DNA of 64,000 nucleotides from positions 2,747,234 through 2,811,233 of the forward strand of contig NZ_KB900539.1 in the NCBI RefSeq assembly GCF_000378945.1, in the 5' to 3' direction. The notes under the pieces are model-generated. The model was not told where the DNA came from. It ran no database searches and saw only the letters and a program-made list of their open reading frames with translations. Positions 35,037 to 43,915 of this stretch are shown piece by piece. The stretch comes from Methyloversatilis universalis EHg5 (GTDB taxonomy: Bacteria; Pseudomonadota; Gammaproteobacteria; Burkholderiales; Rhodocyclaceae). Numbering within the stretch: position 1 is the stretch's first letter; each line of letters begins with the position of its first letter. Position numbers and translations under genes: made by a program.

Positions 35037-37640
35037 TCAGGCTGCCTTGGGCGCGGACGCCGCCGGCGCCGGTTTTTCCGGCAGCTGGGCAATGAACTGG
35101 CAGGCCAGCGCCGCCCAGTACGGCAGCGACTGCAGACCCAGCATGGTCACCCACAGCAGCACCTCGACGCTGTCGGTGCCGCGCAGCGCCAGCATGGCGC
35201 CGCCGGCCGACAGCAGTGCCAGCAGCAGATACATCTCTTCCCGTATCGGCTGGAAGAACTTGGCCAGTCCGCCCTCGGCCTTGCCCTTGGCGGTGCGCAG
35301 GAACACGCCGCGCTTGTGGGTAAGACCGGCGATGATGCCGCGGGCGATCGCGTGCGACAGGCCCAGGCTCACCAGCGAGGCGCCGGCGATGTCGGCCCAC
35401 GGACAGTCCATCGCGCGCCGGTACAGGATGGGCCCCATCGCCGCCTTGGCCACCAGCAGGCCGAGCACCGGTGCCAGCATGATGGTGACCGGCAGCGAGA
35501 ACATCTTGGGCCAGATCAGCATGGCGGCGGTCCAGCCGATGGCGCCCAGCGCGAACATGAACTGCAGCGCGTCGCCGAACCACGAGAACCAGCCGGTGAT
35601 GAAGTGGTAACGCTGGCCGGCGGTGAGCTGGCTCTTGCCCACCAGTGCGTGCCAGTGGCCCTTCATGATCTGCATCGCGCCGAAGGCCCAGCGGAAGCGC
35701 TGCGACTTCAGCGCGGCAAAGCTGGCCGGCGTCAGGCCGCGGCCGAACACGCGGTCGACATAGCGCAGTTCGTCGCCGCGCTCGAGCAGGCGCAGGCCCA
35801 GTTCGGTGTCCTCGCAGATGCACCACTCCGACCAGTTGCCCGATTCCTCCAGCCGCGCGCGGCGCACCAGCGTCATCGTGCCGTGCTGGATCAGCGCGTT
35901 GCGCTCGTGCCGATGGTGCATGCCGATGCGGAAGAAGCCATCGAATTCCCAGTTGCACATGCGCTTGAAGAAGTGACGTTCCCACTCACGGTGCGCCTGC
36001 GGCGCCTGCACCACCGCCACCTTCGGATCGCGGAAATGCGGCACCAGCGCGCTGAGCCAGTCGGCGGTGACCACGTAGTCGGCGTCGACCACGCCCACCA
36101 CCTCGGTGCGCGGATCGATCTGCTTCATCGCGAAATTCAGCGCGCCGGCCTTGAAGCCCGGCCACTGCGGCAGATGGAAGAAACGGAAGCGCGGGCCCAG
36201 TTCAGCCATGCGCGCCTCGACCGGCTTCCACAGCGCCTCATCCTTGGTGTTGTTGTCGACCACGATGACTTCGAAGTTCTGATAGTCCATCGCGGCCAGA
36301 CTGTCGATGGTGGCGATCACCATGTCCGGCGGTTCGTTGCAGCAGGCCAGATGCACCGACACGAAGGGCTGCTGCTCCGGCGGCAGCGGCTCGGCCGGCT
36401 TGTAGGCCCGGCGCCAGCGCGGCTTGAAGAACACCTCGGCGAACTCGAACCCGTTGGTGAGCAGCACGCCGGCGGTCAGCACCACGCCAAACACCAGGCC
36501 GATCAGCGCGGTCAGGTCGCGCAGCGTGAAGTAGTAGTCGGCCGGCAGACGGGCGGAAATCACGATGGCGGTGACGCAGGACTGCACCAGCACGCACATC
36601 CACAGCTGGCCGCCGACGCTCATGCCACGCTGGGCCAGACACAGCAGCAGCATGGGCACCAGCGCGAACACCGTGGCCAGCAGCGCGTCGTCCATCCAGC
36701 CGCTGTTGCGGTCCACCGTGCCTTCGAGCGGGAATTTCAGCTCGCGGTCGGCATTGAACATGCCCCAATAGGCGCCGGCCCAGCCTTCGATGTCGATCTT
36801 CCAGGGCTGGTCGTAAGCTTCGATCAGGAAGTAGTCGAGGTTCTTGCACAGCGCGCGGTACAGGAATTCGCGCACGAAGCGCGCCTGGTTCTGTTCCGAC
36901 GCCACTGCGGCCTGCAGCGTCGGCCCCTTGCTCGGCCAGCCGATTTCCGAAATCAGGATGGGCTTGCCCGGAAAGGCTTCCACCAGTTCCAGATAGCGCG
37001 CCATCGCGTAATCGACCGCCTTCTCGACCGGCACGCCTTCGTGATAGGGCAGCAGATGCACCGCGAGAAAGTCGACGTGGTCAGCCAGTTCCGGGTTCTT
37101 CAGCCACACGTGCCAGGGCTCGGCGGTGGACACCGGCAGGTCGGTCGCGCTGCGCACCTCGTCGAGATAGGCGTACATCTCGGGGAAGGTGAGGTCGTCG
37201 CGCAGCAGCACCTCGTTGCCAACGATGATGCGGTCGATGTTGTCGTGCAGCCGTGCATCGGCCAGTACCGCACCGATCTCGCGCCGGTTCTTGTCCTTGT
37301 TGCGGTCCAGCCAGGCACCGGCGGTCACCTTCAGGTCGAACTGGCCGGCCAGATCCGACACTTCCGGGTTTTCGGTCGAGTTGTAGGTGCGGATGCGGTG
37401 AGCGATGCCGCCCAGCTGCTTCATGTCCGCCTCGATCTCGGCGTAACTCGGATACTTGCCCTTCAGTGGCGTCTGGTCACGACGGTAGGGGCTGTAGGAA
37501 AAGCCGTCGATGTAGTCGAGCGGCTCGACCACGCTGACCGGGCGGTTGCTCACCGCCCACAGCGCGAAATGCACCGCGGCGACACCGCCTGCGATCAGCA
37601 GCGCGATCATCACGCGGGCAAAGGAAATCTGTCTTTTCAT
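35037..37640 (-). CDS. NdvB-like beta-glucan synthase: GH17 domain fused to family 2 glycosyltransferase
   Basis: An 867-residue membrane enzyme. After a signal-anchor (about residues 10-30) comes a GH17-like domain (about 42-310) with E143 (VGNEVLLR) and E232 (ISEIGWPSKG), then membrane segments (about 318-400), and a GT2 domain with VDNN (about 461-464), DAD (519-521), CEDTE (609-613) and QRFRW (647-651), the residues of a processive cellulose-synthase-like enzyme, followed by four or five more membrane helices. This layout matches Pseudomonas aeruginosa NdvB, which makes periplasmic beta-1,3-glucans linked to biofilm drug tolerance. A GH17-like gene follows after 4 bases. Product identity (cyclic or linear, beta-1,3) is inferred. 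Confidence 0.87.
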   Translation of the reverse strand: MKRQISFARVMIALLIAGGVAAVHFALWAVSNRPVSVVEPLDYIDGFSYSPYRRDQTPLKGKYPSYAEIEADMKQLGGIAHRIRTYNSTENPEVSDLAGQFDLKVTAGAWLDRNKDKNRREIGAVLADARLHDNIDRIIVGNEVLLRDDLTFPEMYAYLDEVRSATDLPVSTAEPWHVWLKNPELADHVDFLAVHLLPYHEGVPVEKAVDYAMARYLELVEAFPGKPILISEIGWPSKGPTLQAAVASEQNQARFVREFLYRALCKNLDYFLIEAYDQPWKIDIEGWAGAYWGMFNADRELKFPLEGTVDRNSGWMDDALLATVFALVPMLLLCLAQRGMSVGGQLWMCVLVQSCVTAIVISARLPADYYFTLRDLTALIGLVFGVVLTAGVLLTNGFEFAEVFFKPRWRRAYKPAEPLPPEQQPFVSVHLACCNEPPDMVIATIDSLAAMDYQNFEVIVVDNNTKDEALWKPVEARMAELGPRFRFFHLPQWPGFKAGALNFAMKQIDPRTEVVGVVDADYVVTADWLSALVPHFRDPKVAVVQAPQAHREWERHFFKRMCNWEFDGFFRIGMHHRHERNALIQHGTMTLVRRARLEESGNWSEWCICEDTELGLRLLERGDELRYVDRVFGRGLTPASFAALKSQRFRWAFGAMQIMKGHWHALVGKSQLTAGQRYHFITGWFSWFGDALQFMFALGAIGWTAAMLIWPKMFSLPVTIMLAPVLGLLVAKAAMGPILYRRAMDCPWADIAGASLVSLGLSHAIARGIIAGLTHKRGVFLRTAKGKAEGGLAKFFQPIREEMYLLLALLSAGGAMLALRGTDSVEVLLWVTMLGLQSLPYWAALACQFIAQLPEKPAPAASAPKAA

Positions 37641-37824
37641 GCGCGTCGGGTCCGGTATTGGGGATCGGCGGCGATCAGTTCGGCGGGAATCGGGTCGGCG
37701 GCGGATTCAGCGGCAGAGCGGCATCGGACTTCAGGCGCTGGCCGGATCGCGGCAGAATGTTGCAGCGCGGCGATGCTAACACAGCGAAAATCCGGCTTTG
37801 CGCCCTGACAGAAGACACCTACAT

Positions 37825-38241
37825 ATGACTATCCCGCTCTCACCCGCCGTGCCCGCAGCCGGCCTGTGCGTCGACCTGAAACTGCGCGTCGGTACCGGCC
37901 TGCTGGCGGCGCTCGCGCTGGCGATCGCGGTCAGCGCCGGTCTGCGCTACGGGCTGATGGAATCCGACCTGCTGCACGGCCTGTGCGCAAGCGCGACCGG
38001 CGACTGGCGCTGCACGGTGCGTCAGTGGGCACCGCAGCTGTTCATGCATGAGCGCATCGGCCTGGCGGCGCTGGCGCTCGGCGTGCTCGCGCTGATCACC
38101 CGGCAGCGCCCGCTCGCTGCGCTGGCGGTGCTTGCGGGGGGCGCCGGCCTGGTGCTGTATGCGGCCGACTTCGCGGCGGTCGGGCTGCTGCTCGGGCTGT
38201 TCGTCCGCCTCGGCCATGGCCGCGCTGTAAACGCGACGTAA
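37825..38241 (+). CDS. Small multi-pass membrane protein, unknown function
   Basis: A 138-residue protein I do not recognise. It has about four hydrophobic segments (about residues 20-45, 80-95, 100-118 and 120-134) with a short hydrophilic loop (about 50-72) containing two cysteines (C58 and C68 by my count). Start ATG at 37825 follows an in-frame upstream ATG at 37798 that I judge less likely. The gene ends 64 bases before the OmpR-type regulator gene and its stop codon lies within a GTAAACG direct repeat, so regulator binding there might affect the pair downstream rather than this gene. Confidence 0.65.
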   Translation: MTIPLSPAVPAAGLCVDLKLRVGTGLLAALALAIAVSAGLRYGLMESDLLHGLCASATGDWRCTVRQWAPQLFMHERIGLAALALGVLALITRQRPLAALAVLAGGAGLVLYAADFAAVGLLLGLFVRLGHGRAVNAT

Positions 38242-38263
38242 ACGAATTGTCCGGAATTGTCCG
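38227..38263 (+). promoter_or_regulatory. Two direct repeats upstream of the response-regulator gene (CpxR/OmpR-like box)
   Basis: GTAAACG occurs at 38227-38233 and 38238-38244, an 11-base period that fits the GTAAA-N(4-8)-GTAAA form of CpxR-type boxes. It is followed at once by a tandem 10-mer GAATTGTCCG at 38244-38253 and 38254-38263. Repeats spaced one helical turn apart are the usual target of dimeric OmpR-family regulators. The site is 41 bases upstream of the regulator's ATG, which suggests autoregulation (inference). Confidence 0.55.
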
Positions 38264-38304
38264 GATCGCCCACCGCGGCGGCGCGAGCGGCTAAGCTCCG
38301 GTCC

Positions 38305-39030
38305 ATGAACGGACCGAATGCCCGCCCGCGCATCCTGGTGGTCGATGACGACCCGGACCTGCGCGACCTGCTGCGCGACTACCTCGGCAAGCAGGACATG
38401 GACGTACGCACCGTCCCCGACGGTGACGCGCTGCGCGTCGCGCTCGAGCGCGACGGCTGCGACCTGCTCATCCTCGACGTGATGCTGCCGGGCGACGACG
38501 GCCTCACGCTGTGCCGGGAAATCCGCGCCAGATCGCGCCTGCCCATCCTGATGCTCACCGCCCGCGGCGACGAGCTGGACCGCATCATCGGTCTGGAAAT
38601 GGGCGCGGACGACTACCTGCCCAAACCCTTCCACCCGCGCGAACTGCTGGCCCGGGTGCGCAGCATCCTGCGCCGCGCGCCGGAACACCCGGATGGCGAC
38701 GGCAGCGTGCGCGCGCTGAAATTCGCCGGCTGGACGCTGGATCTCGGCGCCCGCCACCTGGTGGACGACAGCGGCGTCGTAACGCCGCTGTCCAGCGGTG
38801 AATTCCGCATGCTGAACGCGCTGGCCGAGAATCCGAACCGGGTGCTGTCGCGCGACCAGCTGATGGACGTGCTGGCCGGCCGCGACGCCGGCCCCTTCGA
38901 CCGCACCGTGGACGTGATGATCAGCCGGCTGCGCCGCCGGCTCGGCGACGACGGCCGCGAGCCGCGCATCATCCGCACGCTGCGCAACGAAGGCTATGTG
39001 CTGACCGGGCCGGTGGAGAAACTGCTTTGA
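38305..39030 (+). CDS. OmpR-family response regulator
   Basis: A 241-residue two-component regulator: receiver domain (about residues 9-120) with phosphoacceptor D58 (LLILDVMLPGDDG), acidic pocket D14-D16 and the switch lysine in PKPF; then a winged-helix DNA-binding domain (about 140-235) with SRDQLMDVLAGRDAGPFDRTVDVMISRLRRRLG. It is most like the OmpR branch. Start ATG at 38305. The stop overlaps the TTG start of the sensor kinase gene (TTGA), so the pair is translationally coupled. Upstream direct repeats may be its own binding site. Confidence 0.93.
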   Translation: MNGPNARPRILVVDDDPDLRDLLRDYLGKQDMDVRTVPDGDALRVALERDGCDLLILDVMLPGDDGLTLCREIRARSRLPILMLTARGDELDRIIGLEMGADDYLPKPFHPRELLARVRSILRRAPEHPDGDGSVRALKFAGWTLDLGARHLVDDSGVVTPLSSGEFRMLNALAENPNRVLSRDQLMDVLAGRDAGPFDRTVDVMISRLRRRLGDDGREPRIIRTLRNEGYVLTGPVEKLL

Positions 39031-40436
39031 CCCTGCTGTCGCGGCTGTGGCCGCGCACGCTGTTCGGCCAGATCCTGTGCGCGCTGCTCGGTGGCCTGCT
39101 GGTCGCCAATTCGGTCGGCCTGTGGCTGGTGGTGGATGACCGCGAGCGGCTGTCGCGCCACATGCGCAGCGAATACGCCGCCACCCGTGTGGCCGAATCG
39201 ATCGCGCTGGTCGACGACACGCCGCCGGCCGGCCGCGCCCGGCTGGTGCGGCTGCTGGAAAGCCCGAGCACCCGGCTGTCGCTGGAAGAGCCCTGGTATG
39301 ACGACGCGCCGCCAGTGCCGGAGGAATTCGAGGTGTTCGCCCGAGCGGTCGGCGACCGGCTCAAGGGGCGCTATACCCACCATGTGGTCACCCGCGCCCA
39401 GCCGGTGAGCCGCGCGCTGGCTGAAGCCAGCACGCTGCGCCCGCCCCCGCCGCCGCCCGATGCGCTGGCCCGGCTGATCGGCCGCCCGACGCTGAGCAAT
39501 GTATCGACCCAGGCGCGGCTGTCCGACGGCAGCGTGCTCACCTTCCGCTACGCGCCCCCGCCGCCGGCGGTCGAACGGCCGGTGCGCATCGTCATCAGCC
39601 TGCTGCTGGTGGCGCTGGCGGTGGGCCTGCTGTCGGTCTGGGTGGTGCGCCGGCTGACCCGGCCGCTGGCCATGTTCGCGCGCGCCGCCGACGGTCTGGC
39701 GCGCGACCTCGAACAGGCGCCGATGGACACCGCCGGCCCGCGCGAAGTGGCGGGTGCAGCGCAGGCATTCAACCGCATGCAGTCGGCACTGCGCGCGCTG
39801 ATACAGACCCGCGCCCAGGCGCTGGCCGGCGTGTCTCACGATCTGCGGCTGCCGATTACCCGGGTGCGCCTGCGCCTCGAACAACTGCCGGAAAGCCCGG
39901 TACGCGACGCGATCGAACGCGATCTGGCAGAAATGGAAACCCTGATCGACGACACGCTGGCCTTCCTGCGCGCCGGCGACAGCGCGGAAAGTGCCGCCCC
40001 GACCCGGCTGGATGCGCTGGTCGAAGGCGTGGCGGACGACATCGCCGCGCTGGGTGCGGACATCGCGGTCGAAGGCGGCCTGTCGCAGCCGGTGGTGCTG
40101 CGCCCGGTACAGACCCGCCGCGCACTGGTCAATCTGATGGACAACGCGCGCCGCTACGGCGGCGGCCGGGTGACCGTGCGGCTGTCCGAAGCTGCAGGCC
40201 GGGCACAGGTAGACATCGAGGACGCCGGACCGGGCATTCCGGACGCCGAGCTGGAACGGGTGTTCGAACCCTATGTGCGGCTGGAGGCTTCGCGCGCCCG
40301 CCACACCGGCGGCAGCGGGCTCGGTCTGGCCATCGCCCGCGCCATCGCCCGCGCCCAGGGCGGCGACATCACGCTGTCGCGCCGCGCCGAAGGCGGCCTG
40401 CGCGCCTCGTTCTCGCTGCCGCTGGCGCGCGGCTGA
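39027..40436 (+). CDS. EnvZ-like sensor histidine kinase
   Basis: A 469-residue membrane kinase, partner of the preceding regulator. It has an N-terminal membrane helix (about residues 12-35), a periplasmic region of about 145 residues including a run of prolines, a second helix (about 190-210), a HAMP region, a HisKA domain with H-box SHDLRLPITRVR (about 272-283; histidine followed by D instead of E), and an HATPase domain with DNARRYGGG, DAGPGIPD and GSGLGLAIARAIA. The start is a TTG at 39027 overlapping the regulator's stop; no ATG or GTG gives the first helix. Its stop abuts the convergent kinase gene, the two stops forming TGATCA. Confidence 0.92.
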   Translation: MTLLSRLWPRTLFGQILCALLGGLLVANSVGLWLVVDDRERLSRHMRSEYAATRVAESIALVDDTPPAGRARLVRLLESPSTRLSLEEPWYDDAPPVPEEFEVFARAVGDRLKGRYTHHVVTRAQPVSRALAEASTLRPPPPPPDALARLIGRPTLSNVSTQARLSDGSVLTFRYAPPPPAVERPVRIVISLLLVALAVGLLSVWVVRRLTRPLAMFARAADGLARDLEQAPMDTAGPREVAGAAQAFNRMQSALRALIQTRAQALAGVSHDLRLPITRVRLRLEQLPESPVRDAIERDLAEMETLIDDTLAFLRAGDSAESAAPTRLDALVEGVADDIAALGADIAVEGGLSQPVVLRPVQTRRALVNLMDNARRYGGGRVTVRLSEAAGRAQVDIEDAGPGIPDAELERVFEPYVRLEASRARHTGGSGLGLAIARAIARAQGGDITLSRRAEGGLRASFSLPLARG

Positions 40437-42308
40437 TCAGGCGCCCGCTGGGGTGGCCCCGAGCGGCAGTTCCAGCAGCACTTCCAGCCCGCCCTGAGGC
40501 GCCTGCCGGCGCAGCAGCACACCGCCCAGCCGGGCCGCCCGCGCATCCATATTGCGCAGGCCGCGTCCGCCCGGCCCGCTGCCCGTCGTGCCTGCGCCCG
40601 GCTCACCGCCCTTCAGGCCGATGCCGTCGTCGCACACCCGCAGCGCCAGCCGCTCGCCGTCGCTGCCCAGTTCTATCCACACGCCACGCGCCTGCGCGTG
40701 ACGGATCACATTGGTCACCGCCTCACGCAGCACGCGACCGACATTGAGCACCTGCGGCTGGCTCAGTTCGACCTCGCCCAGCGCGCCATACTGCGACCAG
40801 TCCAGCGGAATCGCGGCTTCCGCCAGCCGCTTTTCGCACTCGGCCCGCCAGTCGGCGGCCACATCGTCCATCCGGAAGAAATCGCTGCCGCTGCGCGACA
40901 CCACGTCGCGCAGATCCTGCAGTGCCGACCGCGCGAGGTCGGCTGCCGACGGCGAACCGGCGCGATACACCAGCGACAGCAGCTTGGCGCCGACATCATC
41001 GTGCAGGTCGCGGTAGATGCGCTCGCGTTCGTCGGTCACCGCCTGTTCCATCTCCATCTCGCGCACACGGGCGAAAGTCTGTTCCAGCTGCGCGTGCTTG
41101 AGCCGCACCCGCGCCTCCAGATCCCCGTTCAGCCGCTCGAACTCGTTCAGCACCCGCACGAAACGCGAGGTCATGATCAGCCCCACCGCGAGAAAGAGCA
41201 GCGGCGCGCCGTAGTGCAGCAGATATACGTCATCCAGCAGCAGGCGGTGGCCGCCGGGCAGCAGATGCCGGCTGTGCATCAGCCAGTCGTGGGCGGCCAG
41301 CAGCAGCACCACGCCGAGCGCGCCGACCAGCAGCCGGGCGTCGCGGTTGTGCCAGCGGATGGCGGCGCGCAGCAGGAAAGCCAGCGTGGCCGCCGCGCCC
41401 GCCAGCGTGTACAGGTGCCAGAAGGCGCTCACCCGGATCGCCTGCGCGTCCGGCGCCAGCCACATGGTGAGCGGCCCCAGCAGCGCCGACAGCATGAGCG
41501 CCGGAATCAGCGGCCGGCCGCCGGCTTCGGCAAAACGCAGCAGCGACACCATGAGCAGCGCCGAAAACACCTGGAAGCTGGCGTTGATCAGCACCTCCCA
41601 CTGGGCGGTGGTGAACGGCACATCGCGCACGTACAGATTGACCGACTGCGCCGCCCACACCAGCGCCGACGCGGCGAACCAGGCGTAGGCGGTGTCCTGC
41701 CGCCGCTGCAGCCACAGCGCCAGCATGAGCACGCCGACGCTGGCGATCAGCAGGCTGGCGGTCTGGTTCAGCGTAATGCGCAGGAAGTGCTCGCGCTCGT
41801 ACATCGGCCGCAGCACGCTGTCCGGCCCGATCTTCGGCGGATGCAGCGAAGCCTGGGTGTAGGCGTGACCGCGCAGGTGGATGTAGAGCGCGTTGGCGCC
41901 CGGCTTCAGCGTGCCCGGCGGCACCAGGAAAAGCAGCGGCCGGTTCCAGTTGCGCGAGATCGGGTCATCGAATCGGCCGCCGTCGCCGATGAACACACCA
42001 TTGAGCCAGACCGCGGCATTCAGCCCCAGCTTGGGCAGGAAAACCGCCTGCAGCGGATCGTCACCCGGCGTGACGGTGAAGCGGAAGCGGTACCAGCCGC
42101 TGGTATGCAGCTCCGGATGGGTGTCGCGCCAGGCGTCCGGCAGCGCCTGCGGCTGCCAGTCGGCGCGCTCCGGCGGCGGCACCGCATCGCGTGCGGTCAG
42201 CGGCGCAACGACGAAGTCCGCCCGCTCCAGCGTGATGACCTGCTGTTCGGCGCGGGCGGCCGCGGCGCCGAACAGCAGGCAGAACAGGGCGAGGCGGAGC
42301 AGATTCAT
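40437..42308 (-). CDS. 7TM-type sensor histidine kinase (HisKA_3, NarX/DegS class)
   Basis: A 623-residue kinase. A signal peptide (about residues 1-20) is followed by a periplasmic 7TMR-DISM-like beta-sandwich (about 55-180, with GWYRFRF and AVWLNGVFIGDGG), seven hydrophobic segments (about 185-400), a helical linker, a HisKA_3 dimerisation helix with the histidine in ERERIYRDLHDDVGAKL, and an HATPase domain (REAVTNVIRHAQA, CDDGIGL, GRGLRNMDARAA). Such kinases pair with NarL/LuxR-type regulators; one is encoded divergently at 43.9 kb. It starts 5 bases after the outer-membrane protein gene, so the two are probably co-transcribed. Confidence 0.9.
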   Translation of the reverse strand: MNLLRLALFCLLFGAAAARAEQQVITLERADFVVAPLTARDAVPPPERADWQPQALPDAWRDTHPELHTSGWYRFRFTVTPGDDPLQAVFLPKLGLNAAVWLNGVFIGDGGRFDDPISRNWNRPLLFLVPPGTLKPGANALYIHLRGHAYTQASLHPPKIGPDSVLRPMYEREHFLRITLNQTASLLIASVGVLMLALWLQRRQDTAYAWFAASALVWAAQSVNLYVRDVPFTTAQWEVLINASFQVFSALLMVSLLRFAEAGGRPLIPALMLSALLGPLTMWLAPDAQAIRVSAFWHLYTLAGAAATLAFLLRAAIRWHNRDARLLVGALGVVLLLAAHDWLMHSRHLLPGGHRLLLDDVYLLHYGAPLLFLAVGLIMTSRFVRVLNEFERLNGDLEARVRLKHAQLEQTFARVREMEMEQAVTDERERIYRDLHDDVGAKLLSLVYRAGSPSAADLARSALQDLRDVVSRSGSDFFRMDDVAADWRAECEKRLAEAAIPLDWSQYGALGEVELSQPQVLNVGRVLREAVTNVIRHAQARGVWIELGSDGERLALRVCDDGIGLKGGEPGAGTTGSGPGGRGLRNMDARAARLGGVLLRRQAPQGGLEVLLELPLGATPAGA

Positions 42309-42313
42309 CGCAC

Positions 42314-43735
42314 TCAGAAAAAACTGGTCACCTGCACATACACGTCACGCACCTTGGGGAAGTTGCGCCCGCCATAGGTGTCCTGCATTTCCAGCTTCAC
42401 CACGATGGGCAGCGGCAACGCACCGCGCAGGAAGGCGCCCACGCCGCTCCAGGACAGGCCGGCGCGCCACTGGTCGGCGCGGATATGGGTGTTCGCCTCC
42501 AGCGCCGACACGTCGGTGCCACGCGACGAGCGGTAGTGATCGCCGCTCTTCTCGTACAGATGCCAGGTCAGCGAGCCGCGCCAGGCGCCGATGCTGTGGC
42601 CCAGTTCGATGTCGTATTCGCGGTAGTCGCCGAGGTCGCGCTCGACCCGTTCGCGGGTCGAGAACGGCGCCAGGATTTCGCCCGGTCGTGGAATCCGGCG
42701 GGTCACCCGGTCCGCGGTCTGTTCGCGGTGGCGGGCGAACAGCCGCAGATCCCAGCCGGCGCCCAGCGCGCGGAAGTACTCCAGCCTCGCCTCGAGATCG
42801 GTGCTGCCGTCGCTGGCCTGCACGTCGAACAGGTCGTCCGGGTCGTCGTCGCGCGCCCAACCTGCGTGAACGCCCAGGCCAAGCACCGCGCCGTCGTGCG
42901 TGCCCTTGTACAGCCGCCACAGGAAACCGAAGGTCGGGTCGCCGATGCCGCTGGTGGCCACGCTGCCCACCGGCTTGTAGCGGTAGCCGAAAGCCGGGTC
43001 GGTCAGCAGGCGCTGCACGCCGGCGCTGCCCATCGGCGTCACCGGCCCGCCGACCGGCGCGAACGGAAAGTTGCCGGGCCCGATCGGCAGCCCGGCATTG
43101 AAAGCCGGGTTGAAGCCGACATTGCCGCCGCTCATCGCGAAGCCGACGCCGGTATGGATGTGCGAATACGGCAGGATGAAGCCCACGGTCAGGTTTTCAG
43201 TAATGCCGTAACCCATGGTGAGCGCGGTGAAGTCGATATTGACCCGCGAGCGCAGCCGGGTGGTGCCCAGCGTGGCGCCCGGCCCGAGCAGCGCCAGCGC
43301 CGGAAAGATGCCGGCGTTCAGGTCCACCCGGTCGAATTCGCCGCCCAGGCCGCGCATGCGGCCACGGTCGTCGAACCACAGGTCGTAGCCGTTGGTGCGC
43401 ATCTCCAGCCGCGCCGCCCAGCGGCCCTGCGGCGCCATGGTGTCGAGCGCGTGCAGCCGGCTGTCCTGCAGGCCGGCAGCCGGGTCCGGCAGCGGTCCGG
43501 CGGTGGTATCGACGGTAGCGGCTTCGATCACCTCGACCGGCGCACCGGCGGCCGCGCCCGACAGCAGGCCGCAGGCAAGCAGCGGCAGCAGACGGGCACA
43601 CAGGCGGGGAATGCGGCTGGTGGGGCCGGGGCGGACATACGGGCCGGCATACCGGCCATCTCGCGTGCGCAGGCGCGGAGGGCGCACGCGCGTGACACGC
43701 ACGGGCGAAAGTCGCTCGATCGGCGGCGGCTGCAT
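42314..43735 (-). CDS. Outer-membrane beta-barrel protein, transporter-like (unassigned)
   Basis: A 473-residue protein with a long basic N-terminus and a hydrophobic signal segment (about residues 45-65, LCARLLPLLACGLLSGAAAG), then alternating strands rich in aromatic and glycine residues, ending in YVQVTSFF with the C-terminal phenylalanine of outer-membrane proteins. The YGITENLTVGFILPYSHI segment recalls the MetA-pathway phenol-degradation/hydrocarbon transporter-like barrels, but I cannot assign a substrate. I start at ATG 43733-43735, which has a cggaaag sequence just upstream. It precedes the 7TM kinase gene by 5 bases, so it may be part of the same signalling unit. Confidence 0.7.
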   Translation of the reverse strand: MQPPPIERLSPVRVTRVRPPRLRTRDGRYAGPYVRPGPTSRIPRLCARLLPLLACGLLSGAAAGAPVEVIEAATVDTTAGPLPDPAAGLQDSRLHALDTMAPQGRWAARLEMRTNGYDLWFDDRGRMRGLGGEFDRVDLNAGIFPALALLGPGATLGTTRLRSRVNIDFTALTMGYGITENLTVGFILPYSHIHTGVGFAMSGGNVGFNPAFNAGLPIGPGNFPFAPVGGPVTPMGSAGVQRLLTDPAFGYRYKPVGSVATSGIGDPTFGFLWRLYKGTHDGAVLGLGVHAGWARDDDPDDLFDVQASDGSTDLEARLEYFRALGAGWDLRLFARHREQTADRVTRRIPRPGEILAPFSTRERVERDLGDYREYDIELGHSIGAWRGSLTWHLYEKSGDHYRSSRGTDVSALEANTHIRADQWRAGLSWSGVGAFLRGALPLPIVVKLEMQDTYGGRNFPKVRDVYVQVTSFF

Positions 43736-43915
43736 CGGGCTTTCCGTTGTGTTTGTTGTTGGAGGATGCGGCCCGTGCGGCCGCTCTGACCCGCGCATTG
43801 TCCTTCAAGCGGGCCGGCTTGCCAGCCCCCGTGATCGCGGGGGTGCGCGGCCGTAGCCGGGCGTTATGATGTCCGGGCATTCCAACCGCCGGGGCACGGG
43901 CCCCGCCGTACCACG

